Assembly: GCF_019320115.1 (NCBI RefSeq) | Contig: NC_089584.1 | Span: 77,309,794-77,373,793 of the forward strand | DNA length: 64,000 nucleotides | Origin: Miscanthus floridulus | Lineage: Eukaryota; Streptophyta; Magnoliopsida; Poales; Poaceae | Direction of reading: 5' to 3' | Part shown: one piece after another, positions 1 through 9,081 of the stretch | Layout of the letters: every line of letters begins with the position of its first letter | Numbering within the stretch: the first letter of the stretch is position 1 | Position numbers and translations under genes: made by a program | Notes under the pieces: model-generated | The model's database searches: none | Told to the model about the DNA's origin: nothing | The model's input: only the letters and a program-made list of their open reading frames with translations

Positions 1-182
1 ATTCTCTTTTGTCTCCCTCACCGGTGCCACAAACTCAGTGGAACATGGTGAGGTGACTACCCAGTCCACCTTAGACAAGATGAAAACTAGGTCAAAATTT
101 TTCTTATCATAAAAATAACACCATTTGCATGCTTTAATTCCAACGTTGGTCAAAATCAAAACATACAATTATTCTTATACAC

Positions 183-381
183 TAATTCTACATCACCGTT
201 GGGCAGAAATAGAATTAATACATAAATCTTTAACTTTTGCAACTGTTCTTACACACTAATTCTACATCACCGTTGGGCAGAAGTAGAATTAATACATAAA
301 TCTTTAAAATTTACAACTCTTCTTATACACAAATTCTACATCACCGTTGGGCAGAAGTAGAATTAAAGCATAAATTATTAA
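183..381. repeat. Tandem repeat, about 2.7 copies of 74 bp, in the leader of element A
   Basis: Units start at 183, 257 and 331. Each carries the core TCACCGTTGGGCAGAA followed by an AT-rich tail; the third is shortened. Related short motifs (CAACGTTGGTCA) occur at about 142 and 401. Confidence 0.85.
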
Positions 382-439
382 AATTATGATATTGTTATTA
401 ACAACGTTGGTCAGAAAATAACAACATCATAATCATGTC

Positions 440-595
440 AAATCTCTTTTTCTCCAATTAAATACCACATTGATTCAAAAATAACTGGAGAATCAACATT
501 TTCTTTAGCAGCAGAAAAAATCTCTTTTTCTCCAATTAAATATCACATTGATTCAAAATAACTGGAGAATAAACAACTTCTTTAGCAGTGGAAAA
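440..595. repeat. Tandem duplication, two copies of 78 bp, in the leader of element A
   Basis: Units 440-517 and 518-595 each start AAATCTCTTTTTCTCC and end in a TTTAGCAG-type segment, with a few substitutions and small indels between them. Confidence 0.85.
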
Positions 596-2056
596 ATTTT
601 CACTCAATTTCTTGAATTTTACCCACAGGGAAAATTTACTTTTTCTATTTTTCTTTTGAGCTATTTTTCATTTTCTAGAAATTAGCAATTACTGGAAAAG
701 AAAAAAATCAAAAACTGATCTGGATTCTTTCACTGTTTTTGACCCAACCGGCAAAGCGGCCCACGGCCCACGTCCGTGCGCGCGTTGTCCCGCGCGCTCC
801 CCTCGCGCCCAGGCCGCAACCTGGGCCTGGGCCGGGATTCCGGCCTCGCGCGCTCGCCCGCCTGGGCCGCGACGCTGGCCCGCGCATCTAGCGTTGTTGA
901 ATCCAATCGGACGGCCAAGCGGGCGTTTTGGCCGGTCAAAACCCTAGCGCCGCTCGGCTCCCCGCAACCCTAGCGCCATTAGCCCCTGCCTTTCTCTCTC
1001 TTCTTTCTCTCTTCGTCGCTTTCCTCTCCTCTCTCAACCGTAGTGATGAAATAGAGCGAGAGCGAGCAAGGCAAATGAGTGGAGCAGCGAGCCCCGGCGC
1101 TGTCGCCGCCCCCCTCACCGGCGTGCGCGTTCCCCAGCGGGTGAGCGCGCCGCCGTCGAGCGGCCTGGCCGCGGTGCCTCTGTGGCCGGATCCCGACGAG
1201 CAGTGCCCCCGGCCGGCCCTTTCTTTTCCCCGCGCGCCGACGTGCACGACGGCGAGGTAAGCCACCCCCTTCCCCTCTTCCCCTTTCGGTTTCTTTGGTT
1301 CATGTGCTCGGATTTCATCTGATTTGGGGATTAGGGTTAGGGTTTGGGGATGGAGTTTCACTGTTTTCTTTTTCCCTTGTTCCTCAATCGGATTTAGATC
1401 TTGTTTGCTTTTCTTTGTTTGACCGATTGGGTGGGTTAGGGTTTCATTTTCTTTTGATTTCTTTTCCTTTTCGGAGTTCATCCAAATGGGTTCCCTTCCC
1501 ATCCGAATCGGTTCCTTTCCCCTTCTCCCTTTCTCCTTTCCCATCCCCTTCTTCTTTTCGATTTGGACTGTGTTCTTCTCTTTTCCGAACCAGTGGATGG
1601 GAATAGGGTTTAGATCTAGGGTTAGGGTTCGGAAAATGACCTACCCCTTTTCCCTTTCTCTGATTTGAGTTTTCTTTTCTCTTATCCAAACTGATGTGGG
1701 GAATTAGGGTTTGGATCTAGGGTTCCTTTTCTTCTTCCCCTTCAGATCTGAGCGGGTCTAAGCCGAATCCCATTTCTTTCTTTTCTTTTCGCTTGTTCAC
1801 CCGAAAAGGGGATCTAGGGTTAGGGTTCGGTTTTCTTTTGATTTCTTTTCTTTTCTTATTTGTACCGAATCCCTCTTTTCCCCTTCCTTTACTTCTTCTC
1901 TGATCCAAACACGGATCTGTTCTTTCTTGCCGTGTCAGTGCGGCACTTTTCTCGCGCGGTGGCGGTGGTGACCGGGGTTCCAGTGACCTCCGCCACCCCC
2001 GGTCCCTTTTCCGTTTCTTTTACCCGATTAGGGTTAGAGTCACACAGAGGCAACCT

Positions 2057-2069
2057 GGCTCTAGTACCA
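2057..2069 (-). other. Primer-binding site of element A
   Basis: Minus-strand TGGTACTAGAGCC, one base from the LTR end. It matches the initiator tRNA-Met complement TGGTATCAGAGC except for an inverted TC/CT dinucleotide. Confidence 0.7.
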
Positions 2070-2070
2070 T

Positions 2071-2473
2071 TGTTAGGATCATAAATATGTACCTCTCTGT
2101 GTAACCGTAGATCCGGTGTGAGCCTTCTCACCCTTTGCGAAGATTCACCGCTCTGTCCATGGCGCCGCAGCAGCTTGGACGCCAGTGTAGAGGCAGCTCC
2201 GGCTCGGTGAAGTCCGTAGTGGTACGGTGATGGCCCTGCAGGAGCTACGGCGGTGGTGGCGGGCTCATCCCGTCGCTGGCAGCACGTCTTTAGGATCGGT
2301 TTAGGGTTTTCTCTGTAGGTGGGTAGCGGCTCCGTTCAACCTCGTGACCCGAGCCCAGTTGCCCACTCCTCTATATATATGTGCTGTGTGACAGGAGCCC
2401 ACCAACCAGTTAGGTTTGAGCTCCCCCGATCAGGGAGCAGAGGCAAGGGCCCATTGGTGGAGATCAACTAACA
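2071..2473 (-). repeat. 5' LTR of element A
   Basis: The ends form a perfect 6-bp inverted repeat (TGTTAG...CTAACA). On the minus strand a TATA-like ATATATATAG lies near 2368-2378, which would place the transcript start in the middle of the LTR. The PBS abuts the other end. No second copy is in the window, so the LTR call rests on termini, TATA and PBS. Confidence 0.75.
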
Positions 2474-2816
2474 CAATCCTCAAAGTTGCAATTGGTACAT
2501 GGGGGATATCTAATGCCAGGCGCTGTAATGTAGTATTGTATTGCTTGTTTAGTTACTTCAGTAGTAATGTTCTTTACAGTTGTGCTCAAGATCAGCTTAC
2601 TGCGTGTTAGGTTATATACATGTGAGTTTACAACATAACATATTTCCACAATCATTAAAAGACAAGATCAGACTTTGCAGCTTCAATGTTCAAGTATTAC
2701 AGCATTACAATGAGCAAATGTCAACAAAATTCATCACTAAGTACCACACCAAGTCAACAAATAGAGCAATCCTCAAAGTTGCAATTAGTACATGGGGGAT
2801 ATCTAATGCCAGGCGC
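2474..2816. repeat. 50-bp direct repeat at 2474-2523 and 2767-2816
   Basis: The two copies differ at one base (GGTACATG against AGTACATG). The first starts exactly at the outer edge of the LTR of element A, at its CAATC flank; the second lies 293 bp to the right. The 243 bp between them is AT-rich with no recognised gene. Confidence 0.85.
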
Positions 2817-3221
2817 AATCATACCTATTACCAATGTATATTCTGCAGTTGATCAGCTTCATCAATCTCAACTTGCATCGGAATCTGATCTGGCTGTTGT
2901 TGTTTGTGTCGCAAGTGTAAAGGTTTGAGGGACTACGTGCAATCATGTCAACATGAATACAAACATCAGAATACTGACGTGGCGCCTAATATGCAACAGT
3001 TTATCGTTTACTATATCCATTTGATGACAGTCTTTGTGCTATTCCAATGAAATATACTATCGCAAGAACAGCTATGATTTATGAACAGATCACCAGGAAA
3101 ACTAGTCCTGGCCGACTGGCTCACCAGTCACCACCGGGAGCACTCGCCACCACACTACATATGCGTTCGGGAGCAGAGCAGGACTGCAAATCACCTTTGG
3201 AAAATAACAAAAATGTCAGAG
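2817..3221. other. Non-coding stretch between element A and the CXC pseudogene
   Basis: AT-rich, no convincing coding exon or mobile-element terminus. It could hold lost 3' exons or the 3' untranslated region of the CXC gene on the minus strand, but I cannot align it to anything. Confidence 0.4.
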
Positions 3222-4004
3222 CTAACCGGTTCCCGACTTCCTGAACATGTGTGACAGAATCCTGAGGATCGGCGATTGCTGCGATGTTTCCAGCCACACC
3301 TTCGGTTGGACGTAGCGACTCTTCATCTCACAGTGCACGCAACCTGGTTCTTCAGAATCACAGTTCAAGCAATAAGATTTTACACGATCAGAATCAAGTA
3401 AGCAATGGGCATTAGAGACCAATGATTGCCATGTATACCTTGAAACACTCGCATTAGCTTTCCTTGCATCCGGACTTCTTGCAGGTGCAAGTGCAACCCT
3501 TGACATGCCTACTCTGCTATTCCTAAAAAAAAGAATGCCTACTCTGCTCTTCTATCAGGGTGAAGTCAATATCTTATTTTCATCCTTATCAAAAAAAATA
3601 TATCTTGTTTTCATAAAAAAGAAAGAAAGATACTTTTGCTCTCTTATTTTCATCAAAAGAAAAGAAAGACATTGTTGCGCTGATACAGGTAGCTGGATGC
3701 GTCTCCATGGATGGAGATCTTCGACTGCGAGCGCCGGGCTTCGTGTTGAGTCTCAACTCGGCGTGCTCCTCCACTAATATTCCCCAGTCCACCCTGTTCC
3801 AGCACCCCTCGCACTTGCAGTCGTCAGAGCAGAACCACTCGCAGAAGAAGCACTGGCAGTAGCTATAGTTGCAAGGACGAGGGGGAAAATTCTGCTAGCG
3901 AGCTAGGCAGAGAAGAGCGAGGAGAAGTTCAGTGATTTTTAACACTTGAGGCACTCGTTCTTCTTGCACATGCTGCTTGGCCTCGTCTCCTCATCTTCAT
4001 CCAT
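3222..4004 (-). pseudogene. Decayed CXC-domain (TSO1/tesmin, CPP-like) gene
   Basis: Exon pieces in the correct order encode two cysteine-rich CXC motifs. ATG at 4004 opens an acidic start followed by CKKNECLKC (to about 3939). An exon at about 3862-3687 supplies YCQCFFCEWFCSDDCKCEGC, preceded by an AG acceptor and followed by a GT donor. The second CXC is near 3500-3439 (TCKKSGC...CECF) and ends at a GT donor. CXC proteins are nuclear DNA-binding factors with paired CXC motifs. Damage: the codon for the conserved residue before CECF (normally Tyr) is TAA at 3454-3456, and the next candidate exon (about 3340-3315) meets TGA where a Cys is expected. The first motif has no good donor in phase. 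The protein is also much shorter than usual family members. An alternative is an undetected exon skip, but two stops at motif positions favour a pseudogene. Confidence 0.65.
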
Positions 4005-4616
4005 GGCCGAGCAGCAGCAACAAGAAACAGATGCTAGTACAGCTATCAAACCTGCATGTATTTTATTTACCGAGAGAGTTGCTCCTCTTATACAGAGTCG
4101 CAAGAAACTACAGCTGGCGAGAGTTACTTCTGGCATGTCATCTGCATATTATAGAGAAGAAAAAGAATAAGACTAAGTCCACATGCGCGATCATCAGCAG
4201 CAGTATGGTCAATCTTAGACGCCATACAAAGATTATATTATGCAGTGCAAATACGACCAAATCTATTTCATGATAATATATGAGAGAGAATTACAACGCA
4301 GGGAAAAGGAAATCCATTCAGACAAGATAGATACCACCACCAAATTGTTTTTTCCCCTCCACTGCTACAGAGAACCCAGCAGATACATTAGAATGGGGAC
4401 CAGAGAACCGACTACCGATCCACCACGTTCTTCAACCCTTCCCACGATGCTGATTCCCCTCGATTCTTCTTCCGCATAGACAGATTGTCCTGACTACACC
4501 TTGATGGCACCTGCATCCATGTTTTTCTTCCCCAGCACACAGCACCGCATACCATGCTGGTCGGGATCTTCAGGCTAAGAAGATGCCATGGCACACCTCC
4601 TGCCAGCTGACTTCTG
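4005..4616 (-). other. Downstream region of the DUF1644 gene and upstream region of the CXC pseudogene
   Basis: Probable 3' untranslated region of the minus-strand DUF1644 gene. An AATAAA is present on the minus strand at about 4057-4062, but it is over 500 bp past the stop, so I do not assign it firmly. Open frames here are short and unrecognised. Confidence 0.4.
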
Positions 4617-5549
4617 TCATTGGGCAAGGTCATCATCAGCCTCCTCTTCTTCAGAAGCATGATGTGAACCAGCAGATGCCTCCGCCGATGGCATAGGGTC
4701 ATCACCTTCCTCGCTGTCTGGTGCTGTGGCTTCAGCATCACCACTGCCACTGCTTGCTCGCCTCCGACTGACCAGAATGATCGCCCTACTGCGTTCTGTT
4801 AAGTACTGCATGATCGAGCCTCTAGATGGCATGATGAAGACCATTGTTATGGCGGTCGGAGTCCTTTCAGCTTCCTCTTCCCCTTCTTCGATGGCTCCAA
4901 GTCCACCACTGTCGTCCTCGATATTGCTGCTGAACCCTGAACGCAGCATGCTCATCAAGTCCCCAAGGTCCCGCTGCTGCTCCATCCGGCGCCAATCCCG
5001 CTGCCGTTCAGGGTCTACCTCCATTGGCCTCGCCGCTGGATGCTCCACCCTAGCATGCTTCCTCAGCTCCTGGTAGGCGCCCCTGAACTCGCACGACTCC
5101 ATGGTGCACGATCGGACCTTGGTGTTCATGTACCTTCGCGCGTCGTAGTCCTTGATGCAATCGCTGACTGGCCCACGGCACAGTGGGCACGAGAGCTGAA
5201 CCTGCTGCTGGCACTCGCTGCATTCTGTCCCTGAATCCTTGGAGGCCTTGCGGTACTGGTCATAGCAATTGGAGTGGCGCGAGCTGGTGTCACACATGAA
5301 GGGGCGGCACCCCTTCTCATGTGACGAGCAGACCAGCAGGACAGCGTTGTGCGGGTGGTCCATGCAGACCGGGCACCGAACATCCTCCCACTCTGCAGCT
5401 TGCTTCGCTGCTGCCGCTGCTGCAGCCGCAGAAGACTCTTCTGACCGGCGAGAAGAACTGGTCTGTCCATGAGACGCTGAGATGTATGGGGAGGCACGAG
5501 CCCGACGGCTCTCATAAGAGGAAACGCGGGAGCTCCTGTCCTTCGGCAT
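4617..5549 (-). CDS. DUF1644 family zinc-finger protein, 310 aa
   Basis: One uninterrupted exon from ATG at 5549 to the stop at 4617. Residues about 1-50 are Ser/Arg-rich and end in an eight-Ala tract. The DUF1644 core (about 52-170) opens with WEDVRCPVCMDHPHNAVLL, has CSSHEKGCRPFMCDTS, then Cys pairs (CSEC, CPLC) and a C2H2-like block (C...C...H...H at about 147-169). The tail is rich in Glu and Asp. The family is plant-specific; rice members (OsSIDP type) are linked to salt and drought responses, and the biochemical role is unclear. Length is in the usual range and all core Cys/His are present, so this is the one intact host gene here. The start is supported by the family-typical N-terminus and by an upstream leader intron acceptor. 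Confidence 0.93.
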   Translation of the reverse strand: MPKDRSSRVSSYESRRARASPYISASHGQTSSSRRSEESSAAAAAAAAKQAAEWEDVRCPVCMDHPHNAVLLVCSSHEKGCRPFMCDTSSRHSNCYDQYRKASKDSGTECSECQQQVQLSCPLCRGPVSDCIKDYDARRYMNTKVRSCTMESCEFRGAYQELRKHARVEHPAARPMEVDPERQRDWRRMEQQRDLGDLMSMLRSGFSSNIEDDSGGLGAIEEGEEEAERTPTAITMVFIMPSRGSIMQYLTERSRAIILVSRRRASSGSGDAEATAPDSEEGDDPMPSAEASAGSHHASEEEEADDDLAQ

Positions 5550-6460
5550 AGTTATCTCAAGTCAGTGAGATGTGAATTTTTTTTCTGGAATCCAAAGCAA
5601 AGCAGCACAGAGAACACAGACGCAAGGTTGATTTCTTTACTCCAAACTCTGAAAAAGAAATCAGAATAGCAAGCAAAAAGCCTTAATCAGATCGCAAGCA
5701 ACAGCTTCCTGTATCCTCCATACATATACATATATGAACACGGATTAAACAGCCCTGACCTAAACCGACTTTTATCTTGTGCAGAAAAGGAAATTCACTC
5801 ATAGTTCAACACGAAAGCAAACTCTGATAAAAACAGGAAGGCTCCGATTTACATAATAATCCGTAATATCCTGTCTAGCAAACGTGCACAGTAGGAGCCC
5901 TTAGCTAGCCAAGATTCCCAAAAGAATCAGGACTCCTCAAACAGTATGTGGTCGACTCTGGAGGTGGAGGATTCCACATCTGAGAGAAGAGCAAGAGCCC
6001 TCGAAAAATCGAGGGAAGCTCTACGATTCGCTTGTCCCAACCAAAAGCATGGTGCTGAAGTTGATGTGCTCAGCTGATCCGCTCGAGAATCCCACAGGCG
6101 AGTAGAAATTCCGAGTAATCGGTCACGGAGGCGTAGGTCGCGCAGAACAGCAGCAGCCCGGGGCGAATCGGGCGGGGTCAACGCCGCCGGCGCCCAGATC
6201 GGCGCCGGCGGCGAGACCCCGCGCGCGCGGCCCCTTGGAGCCCTACCCCGGCGACATGGACGAGGAGGAAGGAGGTTTTACCGAGTCCAACGGGAGCTGA
6301 GCCGGCGGTGGGGGGGCAGCGGGCACCGACGGCGGCGGCGGCCGTCGGCCTTACGAGGATTCGGTACTGGTCGCGCCGGGTAGACGCCAAGCCAGGCAGG
6401 GGGGCCGAAGCGAAGGGGAAAAGAGAGGAGGAGGAAACGATACGGGACGGACGGAAGGGT
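5550..6460 (-). other. 5' untranslated leader of the DUF1644 gene, with an intron
   Basis: On the minus strand a strong acceptor (TTCTTTTTCAG) lies at 5649, leaving about 100 nt of leader before the ATG. Upstream sequence to about 6180 is T-rich and intron-like. Candidate donors are G|GTAAAA at 6281, C|GTAAGG near 6348 and G|GTAGGG near 6247; transcript data are needed to choose. An 84-codon open frame at 6181-5927 would lie inside the intron and is not called as a gene. Confidence 0.6.
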
Positions 6461-6484
6461 CAGGTTGGGTGGTGGCTCGCTCCA

Positions 6485-6606
6485 CTTTATAGGTGGCCGT
6501 GACGTGGACGGTGACGTGGTTGGCTAGGGTTCCCTCTAGGCGGCTCCGGCTCGGCCGCTCGGCTCTACTCCAGCCGTCCCTGTCGGCGACCGCGCCACCT
6601 CACGTG
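6485..6606 (-). promoter_or_regulatory. Core promoter of the DUF1644 gene: TATA box and ACGTG boxes
   Basis: Minus-strand CTATAAAG at 6492-6485 sits upstream of a pyrimidine-rich start region near 6455. Just upstream are two ACGTGG motifs on the plus strand (6502-6507 and 6514-6519) and a palindromic CACGTG at 6601-6606. These match ABRE/G-box cores bound by bZIP factors, which fits a stress-responsive family. Function is inferred from motif and position only. Confidence 0.6.
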
Positions 6607-6641
6607 AACCGACCTCACCGTGGGCTAGAGATCTGGGCTAA

Positions 6642-6974
6642 GGGGGTGTCGGATCCGGCTGCTAAAATTTAGGCGGCGTATCACGAGAATGTTACATAGG
6701 TGTTCGGATACTAATAAAAAAATAAATTACATAATTCATCAGTATTCCACGAGACGAATTTTTTAACCATAATTAATCCATCATTATCATATATTTACTG
6801 TAGCAAAATATTATCAAATCATAAACTAATTAGACTTAGAAGATTCGTCTCGCAAATTAGTCGCAAACGATGTAATTAGTTTTATAATTAGTCTATATTT
6901 AATACTCCATGTATGTGTCTAAACATCTGATAAGATCACGACTAAAAATTAGGAGGGGGCAACCAAACACCCCC
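6642..6974. mobile_element. PIF/Harbinger-type MITE, 333 bp
   Basis: Termini GGGGGTGTC... and ...AAACACCCCC are inverted repeats that extend inward with mismatches (CTAAAATTTAGG against CTAATTTTTAG). The flanks are TAA on both sides (6639-6641 and 6975-6977), the 3-bp target duplication typical of PIF/Harbinger. The interior is AT-rich with no coding. It lies about 150 bp upstream of the DUF1644 TATA box. Confidence 0.85.
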
Positions 6975-7862
6975 TAAGTCCGTCGCCCGGTTAGTTGGTG
7001 AGGTGGGGCCCGCGTCCACGGTGGCTGTGAGGATGACGTGTGGGCGTTGGTTCACGAATGATACTGATTCATCGTGGAAAAAAATACTATTATTTTACGG
7101 AAACGTTACCGGTACTGGTCAAGGAGTTGAAGCGAGCAGGGCTGAATCATGGGGCGTGATGGGTGGAGTGAGGTGACCGACCGACGAGCGGAGGTACTGG
7201 ACGGGATGTGCCACATCAGCGGCCGGGGTGTGAATGCGACCTGCCTGGCTGCCTCCCCTGCTCTGCTTGCCGCGATGGGAACGGTGAAGCTGGGGGGCGT
7301 GCGCTGGCTACGCGTCCCAAGCGCAGGACCAGAAAGTACTATCAAATTGGGAATGACAGGTGGGTCCCTGATGTTCTTATTAGTGGGCCCGTTGTGTTTT
7401 TATGCAGGCCCGTAAATACATACGGTGGACAAAAGCTGTGGGTGGGGTTTGCGCGGCGTGGGAAATGAGTGGGCGGGGACTAATTTTGAGTGGGCCCTGG
7501 GAAGCAGTGGCACTACTGTACGGAGTACTCGTAGGTGCTTTCGCGGACTCGAGGTGCATAATTTTTTAAAAAAACGAGCGCTGCGTCTGGGTGCACGGCT
7601 CTAGACCTCTAGTGGCGTTCGGATGCTCTTGTTTGAACTTTTCTCCCTCGTCCTCGTCGTGGGCGTCAGGAAACTCCAACTGCGATACTGCCGCTACCCG
7701 CTAGTACTCGTAGTGCCTTCAAAATTCGAACTCTCGGTGGCTCGATACCCCAACGGCATGGCGGCAATACTGCTCCAAAGATATTTCATTTACTTCCTCC
7801 ATTTTATGACCTCGGAGTGCCCGCTTCACACTCGTGATAGTATAATCCAAAGTAAGAGTACA
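6975..7862. other. Intergenic stretch, no feature recognised
   Basis: Mixed base composition with short open frames on both strands (longest about 100 codons). None has a recognisable domain, splice pattern or start context, and no element termini were seen. Confidence 0.5.
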
Positions 7863-8156
7863 GAGGTGTTTCATGCAGGGGTTTTTTTTTATACAAATAA
7901 AAAAATAAATTACAGAATTCATCAGTAATCCATCAGACGAATTTATTAAGCCTAATTAATTCGTTATTAGCACATATTTACTATAGCGTCACATTATCAA
8001 ATCATAGACTAATTAGGCTTAAAAAATTTATCTCGCAAATTAATCTCAATCTGTGTATTTAGTTTCATAATTAGTCTATATTTAATACTCCATACATATG
8101 TCCAAACATCCGATATAACAGCGACTAAAGTTTAGGAAGTGGAACCAAATACCCCC
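7863..8156. mobile_element. Second MITE of the same family, left end degraded
   Basis: The interior closely follows the MITE at 6642-6974 (ATTCATCAGTA, CAGACGAATT, ATTTACTATAGC, AATTAGTCTATATTTAATACT) and it ends in CCAAATACCCCC at 8156. The left terminus (GAGGTGTTTC) is diverged and the target duplication is not clear. Confidence 0.8.
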
Positions 8157-8542
8157 TTCGTATACTAGTACGGAGGATATATCCTGTGAATTAAACCAAG
8201 CAGGCGATTTTAGACAAAGAGCAAGGGCAATTTTGGTTTGGACTCTATATTAGAAAACCCTTACCATTTTTTTATTCTTACTGGAATTGCATCGGGATCA
8301 TAATTTTTCAAACTAAATCTCAATAACCAGATGTAGACGCGTGAGCTCCAAGGACTTTATTTCGGATGCAAACACGTGGACCGGTATTTGTATCGGAACC
8401 GAGTAGGATACGAAACCGTGAGCATCGAGTGGAGCATGATTCGTACTGGACGCGGACGCGTGAGCAGGAATCCTGGTGTCATCGGGTAAATGATGACATT
8501 AAAGTCTTCTTAATTCATATATATAAGCTTCTATTTGGGACT
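8157..8542. other. Host sequence up to element B, nothing recognised
   Basis: No gene or repeat recognised. The last 5 bp (GGACT, 8538-8542) are the predicted target duplication of element B; the partner copy is outside the window. Confidence 0.5.
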
Positions 8543-9081
8543 TGTAGGATCTCTGGTTGACAGAGGGGGTGAATAGATCTATCAAAACAAACACTCAAAC
8601 TTTTATCAAATTCACTCTGCGGCACTGCTGCTCTGGAGGGTGGCACTGCTGGACTGCGGCACTACCGCACCTGCAGACAACTTTGAGTCACAGTTCAAAA
8701 TCCATGAACAAAAATTTAGATCGGAGAAATTTCTTAGCTTAGTGTAGGTATGACAATCACAGATCAAGAGCTATAAGTGATAGAAACACCGCACATAAAG
8801 TAGATTGACTAAAAACCCTAGAAATCACCTTAACCACAATATGTCATGCAAGTAATGTAAATCAAGCACAAATGATAATGATTTATTCCGTGGTTTGGCT
8901 CGCCACCAAGACTTGCCTACCTCCACATTGTTGAGGTTAGCCACTAAGGCTTAGAGCTTTCTAGCCCTTCCTCATTCTCAAGTCAAGACACTTAACTCTT
9001 GAGATGAGGGGTGAGTTTATTAGCTTCAAGAGATGGTTACAAACCTCCCGGGACTGCCACATAAGTTGGCAAGCTCCACAG
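8543..9081 (-). repeat. 3' LTR of element B, part 1 (R/U5 side)
   Basis: Starts TGTAGGATCTCTGG on the plus strand, the complement of the LTR 3' end, and stops at the CACAG duplication made by element C. It contains several GCGGCACT-type motifs (8619-8670). It joins in register with 53042-54147, giving an LTR of about 1,645 bp. Confidence 0.85.

Larger units (their letters stand above)
1..2473 (-). mobile_element. Element A: 5' part of an LTR retrotransposon (5' LTR, PBS, leader)
   Basis: Read on the minus strand this begins with a 403-bp LTR (2473 to 2071), then a primer-binding site resembling initiator tRNA-Met, then at least 2 kb of leader running off the left edge. No gag or pol domain lies inside the window, so the lineage is open; a Copia element of the long-leader type is my guess from recalled leader style. 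The leader has a GC-rich block (about 730-1260), a purine-rich block on the element strand (about 1260-1900) and tandem repeats near the left edge. The 5-bp flank right of the LTR is CAATC; its partner lies outside the window. Confidence 0.75.

Noticed and set aside
1..600. Possible CRISPR-like array from the short repeats near the left edge
   Set aside because: Units are contiguous 74- and 78-bp tandem repeats without unique spacers, in a plant retrotransposon leader.
936..1544. 202-codon minus-strand open frame in the leader of element A
   Set aside because: Composition-driven (Lys/Glu/Arg from purine-rich sequence), no domain, lies in untranslated leader.
5927..6390. Open frames upstream of the DUF1644 start (84 and 70 codons, minus strand)
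   Set aside because: They fall in the predicted leader and its intron, have low-complexity or GC-driven composition and match no family.
8543..9081. Left LTR fragment of B read as a separate solo LTR
   Set aside because: It rejoins 53042-54147 across the CACAG duplication, so it is the other half of the same LTR.
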